DNA from: JANXLS01 sp038227045 | GTDB taxonomy: Bacteria; Planctomycetota; SZUA-567; H5-PLA8 | Assembly: GCA_038227045.1 (NCBI GenBank) | Contig: JBBRQD010000104.1 | Coordinates: 1 to 18,152, forward strand | Direction of reading: 5' to 3' | DNA: 18,152 bases | Program-made: the position numbers and the translations under genes | Notes under the pieces: generated by a model | What the model saw: the letters and a program-made list of their open reading frames with translations, nothing else | What the model was told of the DNA's origin: nothing | The model's database searches: none | In this document: positions 1-7,977 of the stretch, in pieces | How the letters are laid out: each line of letters starts with the position of its first letter | Numbering within the stretch: position 1 is the first letter of the stretch

Positions 1-61
1 CCAACTGCTCGATCCGCGCGTTCAGCCTGGCAATGTCCTCTTGATAGCTTCGCTCGTCCAT
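1..61 (-). CDS. Partial CDS, N-terminus of an unrecognised protein (coiled-coil start)
   Basis: Only the first 20 codons are inside the window; the gene runs leftward off the edge. The ATG is at 61 and the reading is MDERSYQEDIARLNARIEQL. The spacing of hydrophobic residues (I, L, I, L) with charged residues between them suggests the start of an amphipathic or coiled-coil helix. No strong Shine-Dalgarno sequence is visible upstream (only TTGGC just before the ATG), so the start is uncertain. I do not recognise the family, and a fragment this short cannot support a function. Confidence 0.35.
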   Translation of the reverse strand, partial: MDERSYQEDIARLNARIEQL

Positions 62-132
62 GCCAATATCATCGGACCACGGGCGCAGAAAAATAGTGAA
101 AAGTGGATGGGGTCAAATTAATAACACGGTAA
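62..132. other. Junction sequence between two gene fragments
   Basis: This AT-richer stretch separates the reverse-strand N-terminus (ATG at 61) from the 5'-truncated PIN-like remnant, whose frame is closed by a TAA at 130-132. It contains GGATGGGGTCAAATTAATAA at 107-126. I have the impression that GGGGTCA-type sequences occur near transposase-associated repeats in soil bacteria, but no terminal repeat, target duplication or transposase is visible here. It may mark the breakpoint that removed the front of the PIN-like gene. Confidence 0.25.
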
Positions 133-381
133 TCAGTTACAGCCGGTTTAAACCAAGTTAAGAACGGCGCCCTTCTTGCGGCAGCAGTTCAGCGCGGCTT
201 TGATGTCTTCTTGACCGGAGATCGAAATCTCAGTTACCAGCAGAATACGACATCGCTCGACATTGCGATCGTCGTGCTTGAAGCCGAAGGAACACAATTG
301 CATCAAACGTTGCCTCTCGTTCCGAAAGTCTTGGATGCGTTAAAAAGTATTAAGAAGGGGCAAGTCATTAAAATCGGTTAG
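133..381 (+). pseudogene. 5'-truncated DUF5615-type PIN-like protein remnant
   Basis: The plus-strand frame ending at TAG 379-381 is open from 133 and reads as the C-terminal two thirds of a small PIN-like protein. It contains VKNGALLAAAVQRGFDVFLT, then GDRNLSYQQN, then AIVVLEA, LPLVPKVLDAL and the terminal GQVIKIG. That order is characteristic of DUF5615/Mut7-C-like PIN-fold proteins of about 110-120 residues, often partners in VapBC-like toxin-antitoxin pairs. The N-terminal strand with the first catalytic acidic residue (usually near a DE or DEN motif) is missing. The frame is closed by TAA at 130-132 and has no plausible ATG, so I call it a remnant. No antitoxin gene is visible beside it. 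The domain identity is fairly sure; inactivity is inferred. Confidence 0.7.
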
Positions 382-400
382 TCGTGCCAGCCGCCGTACC

Positions 401-404
401 GGAG
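401..404 (+). promoter_or_regulatory. Ribosome binding site of the large haem-binding protein gene
   Basis: GGAG ends 10 bases before the ATG at 415. Together with the signal peptide that follows, it fixes the start. The gene begins only 33 bp after the stop of the PIN-like remnant, so its promoter probably lies inside the remnant. Confidence 0.5.
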
Positions 405-414
405 CTCTCCCGAA

Positions 415-3400
415 ATGTCCACGCGTCTTTATGTATCGATTTTCGCACTCATTGTACTCACCCGTATCGTCCCGGACGCATATTCCAAAGAAGCCGATAA
501 ACCCGCCGACGAATCCGAAGGCATCGTCAAAGGACTCAAGATCGCCCCCGGTTTCAAAGCCGAGTTGTGGACTTCGAACAAACAACTCGTCAACCCCGTC
601 GCCATTTCGTTCGACGATCAAAACAGGCTCTACGTCTGTGAAACATTCCGATTCCGCGATGGCGGCGGCCTCGATATTCGCGAACACAAATTCATGTACT
701 ACGACGATATTCTGTGCAAGACGCCCGCGGATCGCAGAGCCAATTACGAAAAATACAAGGACAAGTTCAAGCCCGACTACTTCACCGCGAACAAAGAAAA
801 GATCGTGCTGCTCGAGGATACTAAAAACTCGGGCAAAGCCGACAAAGTCTCCGTCTTCGCCGAGGCGTTCAACGACGCGCTCGACGGTCCCGGCGTGGGC
901 CTCGCGTGGTACGATGGCAAACTTTACTACGCCTGCGTGCCAAAGATTTGGGAACTGACCGGCGCGAATGGCACCGGACCCGCCGAAAAGATCAACACGT
1001 TTTTCGAAGGCTTCGGTGTGCGCGTCTCGATCAGCGGCCACGATTGCCACGGCACCATCATCGGGCCGGACGGCAAGCTGTACTGGTCCCTGGGCGATCG
1101 CGGCTACAACGCCACCGGCCGCGAAGGCCAGCATTTTGCCGATCCGTTTTCGGGCGGTGTGTTCAGAGCCAACTTAGACGGCAGCGATTTGGAGCTGTAC
1201 TATCGCGGCCTGCGCAACCCGCAGGAACTGGCCTTCGACGAATTCGGCAATCTCTTCACCGTCGACAACAACGCCGACATCGGCGATGGCGCGCGGCTGA
1301 ATTACATTTTGGAAGGCGGCAACACCGCCTGGCACATGGGTTGGCAGATGCTCGGCAGCGCCGATTTCACGAAACTCGCCGGGATCGGCGATAAAAAGCC
1401 CAATCCATGGATGGATGAAGGCATCTGGAAAATGCGTTTCGACATGCAGACCGCGTCGATTCTTCCGCCGGCCGGCCTGATCACCAGCGGCCCCTGCGGC
1501 TTCGCGTATGCGCCCGGCACCGGCCTGCCTGAAAAATACGCGCGGCACTTTTTCATCTGCGATTATTCGGCGGGATCCAACTCCGGCGTGCATTCGTTTA
1601 CGGCCGAGGAAGACGGCGCGGGCTTCGTGATGAAGAACGCCGAGAAATTCTGCTGGGGCCTCACCGCCACGGATGTGGCCTTCGGCTACGACGGCCGCAT
1701 GTATATCTGCGACTACGGCGGAGGCTGGCACCTCTCCGGAAAAGGCAACATCGTCGCGCTCAGCGATCCGGACGCGCTCAAGCAGCCCGTCGTTCAGGAA
1801 GTCCGCAAACTATTCGCTGACGGCATCGGCAAACTGCCGTCGAAAGTACTCTCCGCGCTGCTCAAACACGCCGACATGCGCGTCCGACAGCGCGCGCAAT
1901 TTGAACTCGCCAAACGCGGCAAAGAAGGTCTCGCCGCGCTCAACGATGCCGCGAAAACGCCCGGCCATATTCTCTCGCGCGTCCACGGAATCTGGGGCTT
2001 GGGCCAACTGGGCAAATCGCAACCCGGCGCGCTGAACATGCTCGCCGAATTGCTCGGCGACAGCGAAGCCCGCGTGCGCGAGCAAGCCGCAAAAACGCTC
2101 GGCGACGCGCGCTTCACGCCCGCCATGGACAAATTGCTCACGCTGCTGGCCGATCCGAGCGCGCGCGTGCGCGCCTTCGCCGCGATTGCGTTAAGCAAAC
2201 TGAAATGCAATTCCGACATTCCCGCGCTGATCGATATTCTGCGCGAGAACGCCGACAAAGACCCGTACTTGCGCCACGCCGCCGTGATGGGCCTCGCGGG
2301 CGCGGGCGATGCCGCTGCATTGCAAGCGCACGCGTTCGACTCGTCGAAAGGCGTGCGCCTCGGCGTGCTGCTGGCGTTCCGACGCATGGCCGATCCCGGC
2401 GTCGCCGCATTCCTCAAAGACTCCGATCCCCTCATCTACGCCGAAGCGGTGCGCGCCATTTACGACGAACCGGTCGCGGCCGCCATGCCGCAACTGGCTG
2501 CGGAGATAACGCACATCGTTGCAACACCCGACGCGTTTAAACAACTCACGCCGCTACTGCTCAGTCGGATTCTCAACGCGAATTACCGCTATGGAAGCAC
2601 CGCACAGGCTCCCGCGATCGCCGAATTCGCCGCGACAGCAAGCGTCCCGGAAAGCGTGCGCACCGCCGCGCTGGATATGCTCGAGAAATGGGAACAACCC
2701 ACGGTGGTCGACCCGGTGCTGGGCCTTCCGCGCCCGATGCCCAAACGCGAAAAACTGGTGCCCGACGCGGCGATCAAGAACGCCATCCAGAAAATCATGA
2801 CCGAAAACGGCGCGATCTCCGCGCGAGCCGTCGAAATGGCGCTGGCGTTCGGCGTGGAGTTGTCCGACGACACGCTGGTCTCCTTCGTCAAGAACGCAAA
2901 ACGCGGCGAGGATGTCCGTGTTGCATCCTTGGAACAATTGGTGCGGAAAAAGAGCAAACCGCTCGCCGCGCTGCTGCCTGAATTGATCGCGGATTCGAGC
3001 CTGAAAGTTCGCGTCGCGGGACTCTCCGCACTTCTGGAGACTGACGAGGCCGCCGGCATCAAGGCCGCGCGAGAAATCCTCGACAACAAAGCGCCGGCGA
3101 CGAACGAAATTAAAATTGTCGCCGACCGGACAACCGGCGATTGGGGCGCGCTGAAAATGGGCGCGCCGTCGAACGCCGATTACGCCGATCAAAAAAGCGG
3201 CGACGGTGCTGTATTCTCGTATGTCAAAGGCTTCGGTGAACCGAGCGCCAAATCCGGCGCAAAAGACGGAAAACTGCCTCGGCTCAACGACGGTCTTGCC
3301 GCTGAAATCGACGACGATCTCGAACGCAATGTCTGGATCGACGCGCACGGCTCGCGCATGCTCTGCGACCTGCAAAAGCCCATCGAAATCGGCGCGGTCA

Positions 3401-4368
3401 ATACTTTCTCGTGGCACGTCCGCGACCGCGCGCCCCAGCATTTTACGCTCTGGGGCTCGGCAAAGGACAAACCCGACGCGGCCGCAAAAGAACTCAAAGG
3501 CGACTGGACACTCATCGCCAGCGTGGACACCACAAAGTTGAACGACGGCGGCAAGCACGGCAGCATGATCTACAATCCGGGCGGAGGCCTCGGCCAGTTC
3601 CGCTATTTGCTCTGGCAGAGCGCCAAGCAAGGCAGCGGAACGTTCTTTTCCGAAATGGACGTGTACGAAAAAGGCAAATGGGATTTCACGCCGCTGGGAG
3701 AATACCGCGTGCAGCAGTTGGTGTTCGCGCTGCTCGGTAAATCGCCCGCCCCGGCCGCGGCAAATCTTCTGAGCGAATGGATCGAGAAAATGGCCGCTGG
3801 CACCGTGCCGCCCGTGCTGCATCTCGATTTGATCGAAGCCGCCGAGATGCGCAAGGAAGAGAAGTTCGTCAAGCGCATGGCGGAATTTCAAAAAGGATTT
3901 CCCGAAGCTGACAAACTCGCCTCCTTCCGCGCCGCGCTGATCGGCGGCGACGGCAAATGCGGAGAAGAAATCTTCCAATTTCACGCGGCGGGCTGCCTGA
4001 AGTGCCACAAAATCGGCGGAGCGGGGCACGATACCGGCAGCGACGTCGGCCCACCGCTCACGGGCGTCGCCTCGCGCCTGACCCGCGAAAAACTACTGGA
4101 ATCGCTCCTCGAACCCAGCGCCATAATCGTCCCGGGCTACGGTTCGACGACTTTCAAGATGCAGGATGGAATGGTGATCAGCGGCAGCGTCATCGCGGAA
4201 AACGCGACGGAAATCACGGTCAAACAAGCCGACGGAAAGGTGTTAAAAATCCAAGCCGCTGAAATCAAAAAGCGCGCCCAACCCGTCTCCCCGATGCCGC
4301 CGATGGGCACGGTGCTCAAGCCGCGCGAAATGCGCGACCTGATCGAGTACCTCTCGACACTCAAATGA
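415..4368 (+). CDS. PVC-type propeller/HEAT/cytochrome c haem-binding protein (putative membrane-bound dehydrogenase family)
   Basis: This 1317-residue exported protein has a signal peptide at residues 1-24. Residues about 35-460 are the beta-propeller found in PVC 'membrane-bound dehydrogenase' proteins, with motifs such as NPVAISFDDQNRLYVCE (from residue 60) and GNLFTVDNNADIGDG (from 277). HEAT-like helical repeats cover about 475-690 and, more weakly, to 890. Residues about 900-1090 look like a discoidin/F5-8-type carbohydrate-binding domain (FRYLLW, then TFFSEMDVYE). The C-terminus is the PVC haem-binding cytochrome c domain: C1194-L-K-C1197-H1198 binds haem, and a Met in SPMPPM (1292-1297) is the likely axial ligand. 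These proteins are thought to oxidise sugars or similar substrates in the periplasm; the substrate is unknown. It stands alone on this strand and converges on the next gene. The family call is strong; substrate and electron acceptor are open. Confidence 0.93.
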   Translation: MSTRLYVSIFALIVLTRIVPDAYSKEADKPADESEGIVKGLKIAPGFKAELWTSNKQLVNPVAISFDDQNRLYVCETFRFRDGGGLDIREHKFMYYDDILCKTPADRRANYEKYKDKFKPDYFTANKEKIVLLEDTKNSGKADKVSVFAEAFNDALDGPGVGLAWYDGKLYYACVPKIWELTGANGTGPAEKINTFFEGFGVRVSISGHDCHGTIIGPDGKLYWSLGDRGYNATGREGQHFADPFSGGVFRANLDGSDLELYYRGLRNPQELAFDEFGNLFTVDNNADIGDGARLNYILEGGNTAWHMGWQMLGSADFTKLAGIGDKKPNPWMDEGIWKMRFDMQTASILPPAGLITSGPCGFAYAPGTGLPEKYARHFFICDYSAGSNSGVHSFTAEEDGAGFVMKNAEKFCWGLTATDVAFGYDGRMYICDYGGGWHLSGKGNIVALSDPDALKQPVVQEVRKLFADGIGKLPSKVLSALLKHADMRVRQRAQFELAKRGKEGLAALNDAAKTPGHILSRVHGIWGLGQLGKSQPGALNMLAELLGDSEARVREQAAKTLGDARFTPAMDKLLTLLADPSARVRAFAAIALSKLKCNSDIPALIDILRENADKDPYLRHAAVMGLAGAGDAAALQAHAFDSSKGVRLGVLLAFRRMADPGVAAFLKDSDPLIYAEAVRAIYDEPVAAAMPQLAAEITHIVATPDAFKQLTPLLLSRILNANYRYGSTAQAPAIAEFAATASVPESVRTAALDMLEKWEQPTVVDPVLGLPRPMPKREKLVPDAAIKNAIQKIMTENGAISARAVEMALAFGVELSDDTLVSFVKNAKRGEDVRVASLEQLVRKKSKPLAALLPELIADSSLKVRVAGLSALLETDEAAGIKAAREILDNKAPATNEIKIVADRTTGDWGALKMGAPSNADYADQKSGDGAVFSYVKGFGEPSAKSGAKDGKLPRLNDGLAAEIDDDLERNVWIDAHGSRMLCDLQKPIEIGAVNTFSWHVRDRAPQHFTLWGSAKDKPDAAAKELKGDWTLIASVDTTKLNDGGKHGSMIYNPGGGLGQFRYLLWQSAKQGSGTFFSEMDVYEKGKWDFTPLGEYRVQQLVFALLGKSPAPAAANLLSEWIEKMAAGTVPPVLHLDLIEAAEMRKEEKFVKRMAEFQKGFPEADKLASFRAALIGGDGKCGEEIFQFHAAGCLKCHKIGGAGHDTGSDVGPPLTGVASRLTREKLLESLLEPSAIIVPGYGSTTFKMQDGMVISGSVIAENATEITVKQADGKVLKIQAAEIKKRAQPVSPMPPMGTVLKPREMRDLIEYLSTLK

Positions 4369-4402
4369 ACAAATCGTCGCGGTTTCTCGAATTCAGCGGC
4401 TT

Positions 4403-4421
4403 CATTAAACGCTGATGATAG
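4403..4421 (-). repeat. Possible inverted partial copy of the phased intergenic repeat
   Basis: On the minus strand this reads ATCATCAGCGTTTAATG. It resembles the end of the phased array at 7978-8020 (TTCATCAGCGTTAAAATG) but in the opposite orientation to the other copies. It is short enough to be chance. Confidence 0.25.
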
Positions 4422-4439
4422 TCCACTTATAGTAAATTC

Positions 4440-4495
4440 ATCCGCGTTATCCGCGGTTAAAGCCATTGCCGTTCGCTGTTCATTCGCGGTTAAAG
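4440..4495 (+). repeat. Phased intergenic repeat, copy A (two partial arrays)
   Basis: Two short runs of the unit ATCCGCGTTC occur here, each closed by the tail CGCGGTTAAAG. The first is at 4440-4462 and the second is degenerate, about 4465-4495. The spacing is less regular than in copies B and C. The copy lies between the convergent stops of the haem-binding protein gene and the module protein gene. Its tail overlaps the end of the module protein gene: TTA at 4490-4492 is that gene's TAA stop. Confidence 0.7.
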
Positions 4496-5923
4496 CGCCG
4501 TGTCCGGGCCGCTCTTTACTTCTTTTTTGTTGTCCGCCTTCGATTCATTTAATTCGGTGAATTTGAATGAGAACGTGAAATTCGCCGCACTGGCAGCCTT
4601 GTCGGAATAAATGGTAAATTCCTTTTCATCGCCCGGCTTCAATGTCGACGGCAGCGTGCGATCGACTGACGTAAATTCGCTGCCATTCGCTTTCACAAAA
4701 CCGATATGAATAATCACGTCCTTGACCGCGGCGCTTTTGCCATTCCGAACCGCACCTTTCAGTTCCATGACTTTGTCCGCGTTCACGCTTAGCAGTCCGA
4801 ATACAACCTCCACATCCGGCTTCTTCTGGAACTTAAGTTCACCCGTCGCCACCGCCTCCGGCGCTTTCTTCGGCGCGACCCCCGCCTTGCCGTAGGAAAT
4901 CTGCTGTTCGTACTCCTCGTACGCCGGCAACCCCGGAATTTCGAACACCACATCTTTGATTTCGCCGGCGGAAATCGAGCCGGGCGCTTCGTGGCTCAAC
5001 CGTTTGATTTCTTTCTTCTTCGCCCCGAAAAATATCATCTCCAGTTTCACGTGATCGACGGCGAACTTCAGTCCGTTGCGGCACTGTACCTCGACTTTGT
5101 ACGGGGATCCTGCCGCTTCCAAACGAGTGAATTTGAAGTGCGCAAACTCGACGTCCTCTTTGTTGGAAAAATCGCCGCCGGAGAGCGCGGCTTCTGGCGC
5201 CGCGTCGTCGTTGTTCAATTTGATTGAATAACCGCCGAAGTTCTTCGGCGCGCCGGTCATCGTGAATGGAATGTTCTGTTCCGTACTTCCGGCCAGCGAT
5301 CCCGAACCCAGCGGCCCGTTCCATTCCTTGATCTTTTTCTTGCGCATGTCGTAAAACGTCACGAAGATCTTCAAATTCTTCGCTTCTTCGGTGCCATCGT
5401 TCTTGAGATGCAGCGTGCCGGAGAACGTGCCATTTTTATCAACGGACGCCTCCTTCCCCAAGATCACGACATTCGCTTCGCCCTTCATCGGTCCCGACTT
5501 CGGCTCGGGCTGAGCCGTGTCCGAGTTGCCGAACCACTCTTCCACTTTGTTGCCATTGAATTGCATCGAAATCGTGTAGCCCTGAAACGCGGGCACAAGT
5601 TGAGCAACGAAGGTGAGCGTCTTGCTTTCGCCGGGCTTCAGGGCGCCGGCCTTCTGATGCAGCGGTCCGGCCACTTTTTCGCCCAGGCCGGTCGTATACG
5701 TCAGCGTCGCGCCGACATCCGCAAGGACCGCTTTCGTTGCGTTCTTAACCGTTATGCTTGCGGTGACGCGATTGCTTCCGGTGATTGTTTTGCGCTCGCG
5801 CCCATAGGTCCAGTCGCTGATTTTGAACGTGGTCTCAACTTCAGGCGCGTTCGGCGGCGCATCCGCGGCAAACGCAGACGGCAGCAACACCACGGCGAGC
5901 AGGACGGCGACGACTGACTTCAT
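4490..5923 (-). CDS. Exported protein of repeated beta-sandwich (FxLYD-like) modules
   Basis: The predicted protein has 477 residues. The ATG at 5923 is chosen because AAGGAG lies 8 bases upstream and a good signal peptide follows (MKSVVAVLLAVVLLPSAFA, cut near residue 20); the frame is open further upstream but that part lacks an SD. The mature part appears to hold about four beta-sandwich modules, each with the pattern of an alternating beta strand, a G-x-V-x-N turn, then a 'LKPGE' or 'ISAGE' turn before a last strand (for example LKPGESKTLTF and LKPGDEKEFTIY). This resembles FxLYD or related Ig-like folds used for binding or spacing in the envelope. There are no catalytic residues or membrane segments. 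It is last in the leftward run of five envelope genes, and its stop lies inside phased repeat copy A. Function is not recognised. Confidence 0.8.
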   Translation of the reverse strand: MKSVVAVLLAVVLLPSAFAADAPPNAPEVETTFKISDWTYGRERKTITGSNRVTASITVKNATKAVLADVGATLTYTTGLGEKVAGPLHQKAGALKPGESKTLTFVAQLVPAFQGYTISMQFNGNKVEEWFGNSDTAQPEPKSGPMKGEANVVILGKEASVDKNGTFSGTLHLKNDGTEEAKNLKIFVTFYDMRKKKIKEWNGPLGSGSLAGSTEQNIPFTMTGAPKNFGGYSIKLNNDDAAPEAALSGGDFSNKEDVEFAHFKFTRLEAAGSPYKVEVQCRNGLKFAVDHVKLEMIFFGAKKKEIKRLSHEAPGSISAGEIKDVVFEIPGLPAYEEYEQQISYGKAGVAPKKAPEAVATGELKFQKKPDVEVVFGLLSVNADKVMELKGAVRNGKSAAVKDVIIHIGFVKANGSEFTSVDRTLPSTLKPGDEKEFTIYSDKAASAANFTFSFKFTELNESKADNKKEVKSGPDTAL

Positions 5924-6032
5924 TGCAAAACTCCTTGTCTTGCTTGTCGAAAAACAACGCAACGACACGTTGCCTGCAAGCATGACTGGGTTCCAACCCA
6001 ATTTACTGCAATGAACGCGATTGAAGCAGCCG

Positions 6033-7166
6033 TTATTTCTTCAACTCTTCAACGCACAGATTCAGCGCGTCCAGCGCGTAGGACGTCGCCAGCACCGCGT
6101 CGTTTTCCATCCAGCGCTGCGCCTCGTTGGCGAACGATCCGTCCGGCTTCTGCAGCTTCATCAGTTGTTCTGAAAGATCCTTGGCCCAATTCGCTTTCTT
6201 TCCGTCGGTCAGTTCCAGTTCCGTGATGCCTGCCGCAGTGAACGCCTTGGCCATCACGTTCGAATAGTAAAAATAGCCGACCGTCCCGTTCGCACCGGGC
6301 TGGTGGTCGACGGCGTAATTGTTCTTGATCCATTTGAACGCCGCCTGCATCGACGGATCGTCCTTTTTCACGCCGGCATAAATGAGGCTTTTTACGGCCA
6401 TGTAGGTCATGTTTCCATACGGCTTGGGCAGTTGCTTGCCGGACTTCGTTGTCACGTTGCCAAATTCGCTTTTGCTCGGGTAATAGACGAAACCGCCGGT
6501 GTTGTCGCCGCCTTTCATTTCGGGCGAATCGTTGGTTTCGTCGTTGTCCTGGCTGCGCTTGAGGAACTTCACGGCATTCTTCCATGCAGGCGAATCCTTC
6601 TCGAGTCCCAGCGCGTTGAGCGCTTCCATCGAAAACCCGGAGTTGCTGATGTCGGCGCGCTTGATACTGCCGTATGAAAAGCCGCCGTATGCGCGCATGT
6701 GCTCATCGGGCTTGAAGCCGGTTTCCTCGTCGAGCTGGCACGTCAGAATGAATTTTTTCGCCTTCTCCAGCGCCGGTTTGTATTCGGGATTCTCCAGCGC
6801 AGCCAGCGCAATCACCGCGATCGACGTGTTGTAATTTTCAAGACCGAGTTTCGGATCGACGATGGCTCCCGAGGGCTGCTGCATGCCGAGAAGATACTTG
6901 GCCGCCTTGCCCACAACCGCGTTGCTCTCGCGCGGCTTTCCGGGACTGGACGCCAGTGCTTTGAGCACCAATCCAACCATTCCAGGCGCGGTGACAGCCG
7001 TCGATTTTCCAAACGTTCCGTTGTCGTTTTGCTGTTTGGATAGAAACTCCACTGCCTTGTTCGCGCCTGCGACCGCAGCGGTCAGCTCCGCGCTTTCAGC
7101 GGCAATGAGGTGCGCTCCAAGTGCGAACGCCCCAACCAACAATGCCGAAATCATGCTCTTAATCAT
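6033..7166 (-). CDS. Exported terpenoid-cyclase-fold protein (prenyltransferase/squalene-oxidase repeats), long form
   Basis: The predicted protein has 377 residues. The start at 7166 (MIKSMISALLVGAFALGAHL) is preferred over an in-frame codon 11 residues upstream, because AGGGAG precedes it at good spacing and it begins a clean signal peptide cut near residue 23. The mature chain is alpha-helical with repeated units typical of the (alpha/alpha)6 barrel of squalene cyclases and prenyltransferases: FLSKQQNDNGTFG near the start, LLGMQQPSGAIVD, ADISNSGFSMEALNALGL in the middle and LMKLQKPDGSF near the end. I see no DxDD cyclase acid motif, no prenyltransferase metal site and no GCGEQ thioester, so it is probably a binding or structural relative. 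The C-terminus (YALDALNLCVEELKK) resembles that of the gene just upstream in the transcript. Such proteins are common in PVC bacteria but uncharacterised. Confidence 0.85.
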   Translation of the reverse strand: MIKSMISALLVGAFALGAHLIAAESAELTAAVAGANKAVEFLSKQQNDNGTFGKSTAVTAPGMVGLVLKALASSPGKPRESNAVVGKAAKYLLGMQQPSGAIVDPKLGLENYNTSIAVIALAALENPEYKPALEKAKKFILTCQLDEETGFKPDEHMRAYGGFSYGSIKRADISNSGFSMEALNALGLEKDSPAWKNAVKFLKRSQDNDETNDSPEMKGGDNTGGFVYYPSKSEFGNVTTKSGKQLPKPYGNMTYMAVKSLIYAGVKKDDPSMQAAFKWIKNNYAVDHQPGANGTVGYFYYSNVMAKAFTAAGITELELTDGKKANWAKDLSEQLMKLQKPDGSFANEAQRWMENDAVLATSYALDALNLCVEELKK

Positions 7167-7213
7167 TAAAGAACTCCCTGTAAAAATTCCGCAACTCATT
7201 CAACTTAAATTAT

Positions 7214-7255
7214 ATCCGCGGTAATCCGCGTCCATTCGCATTCATCGGCGATTAA
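7214..7255 (+). repeat. Phased intergenic repeat, copy B (four 10-bp units)
   Basis: Four units start at 7214, 7224, 7234 and 7244, spaced exactly 10 bp. Each follows the consensus ATCCGCGTTC with changes mainly at positions 3-4 and 7-10, and the array ends in TTAA (7252-7255). It lies in the gap between the two terpenoid-cyclase-fold genes, about 50 bp before the start of the downstream one. Confidence 0.85.
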
Positions 7256-7270
7256 GTTGGCCAGCGAAAA

Positions 7271-7957
7271 CTAAAACGATTTGATGCACAGATTCAACGC
7301 ATAAAGCGCCATCGCGTGGGTCTGAATGTCTGAGCCGATCGATCCATCCGGCTGCTGCAGCTTGGCAATGCTCTCGCCGAGCACTTCCGCCCATTTGACA
7401 GGCTGGCCGTCCACATCGATTTCCTTTTTGCCCTCTTCGCCCGCTTTCAACACGGCGGCAATCGCGTTGCGCATGGATTCAGGCGTGGCGACCGCCGGCT
7501 TCAATTGCGCCGCGTCGAACTTGGGATACTCCGGCCTGCCGAGTTCTTTGACACGCGCGCGCAGTTTTTCCATGAGCGGCAGATACGCTTCATTTTTAGT
7601 GGCCTTCAAACCGGTAATGATCCACAGAATGGCCTCGGCTTCGTTCGTCGCAATGCCGCTCACTTTGCCCGTGTCGTCGATCTTGCTCTGGATGTATTTG
7701 ACCGGCTCCGAAATGTACGGCCCATTAGCTTCTTTGTAATCGCGAGGGTTATCGCAGAGCGCCTTGACGACCATCGCAACCTGCTCGGGAGCCGTTGTCG
7801 CGGGATACCCCTTCTGTTTAAAATCGTATTGCGAAACCAGCCAGTTTCCGCCCTTCTCGACAGCCCTTCGAACCGGCCCGGCGTCGAAAGCCATCAATCT
7901 GCTCGTCAGCACAAAAAATAGCGCCAAAAGCACCGGCGTCATACGCCTAATCAGCAT
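7271..7957 (-). CDS. Exported terpenoid-cyclase-fold protein, short form
   Basis: The predicted protein has 228 residues. The ATG at 7957 has GAGGGAG upstream, and a signal peptide follows (MLIRRMTPVLLALFFVLTSRLMA, cut near residue 23). The mature part opens with VRRAVEKGGNWLVSQYDF and ends with IAKLQQPDGSIGSDIQ then ALYALNLCIKSF. The last segment matches the end of the neighbouring 377-residue protein, so the two are paralogues. At this length it can form only about half of an (alpha/alpha)6 barrel, so it may pair with another subunit. No cyclase catalytic motif is visible. It sits third in the leftward run, between repeat copies B and C. Family assignment is moderate; function unknown. Confidence 0.8.
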   Translation of the reverse strand: MLIRRMTPVLLALFFVLTSRLMAFDAGPVRRAVEKGGNWLVSQYDFKQKGYPATTAPEQVAMVVKALCDNPRDYKEANGPYISEPVKYIQSKIDDTGKVSGIATNEAEAILWIITGLKATKNEAYLPLMEKLRARVKELGRPEYPKFDAAQLKPAVATPESMRNAIAAVLKAGEEGKKEIDVDGQPVKWAEVLGESIAKLQQPDGSIGSDIQTHAMALYALNLCIKSF

Positions 7958-7977
7958 TTAAAATCTCCCTCTTTTTT

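Noticed and set aside
340..1134. 264-residue minus-strand frame overlapping the haem-binding protein gene
   Set aside because: It lies opposite a strongly supported gene, has no recognisable domain and its length is explained by GC-rich antisense openness.
2554..4029. 491-residue minus-strand frame
   Set aside because: It is antisense to the HEAT/cytochrome part of the haem protein; the sequence is Arg/Phe/Val-rich nonsense without SD or motifs.
4369..4489. Terminator between the convergent haem-protein and FxLYD-like genes
   Set aside because: I could find no stem followed by a T tract on either strand; the gap is mostly repeat sequence.
5989..6000. GGGTT/AACCC hairpin as a terminator between the 377- and 477-residue protein genes
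   Set aside because: The stem is very short with a 2-base loop and no T tract follows.
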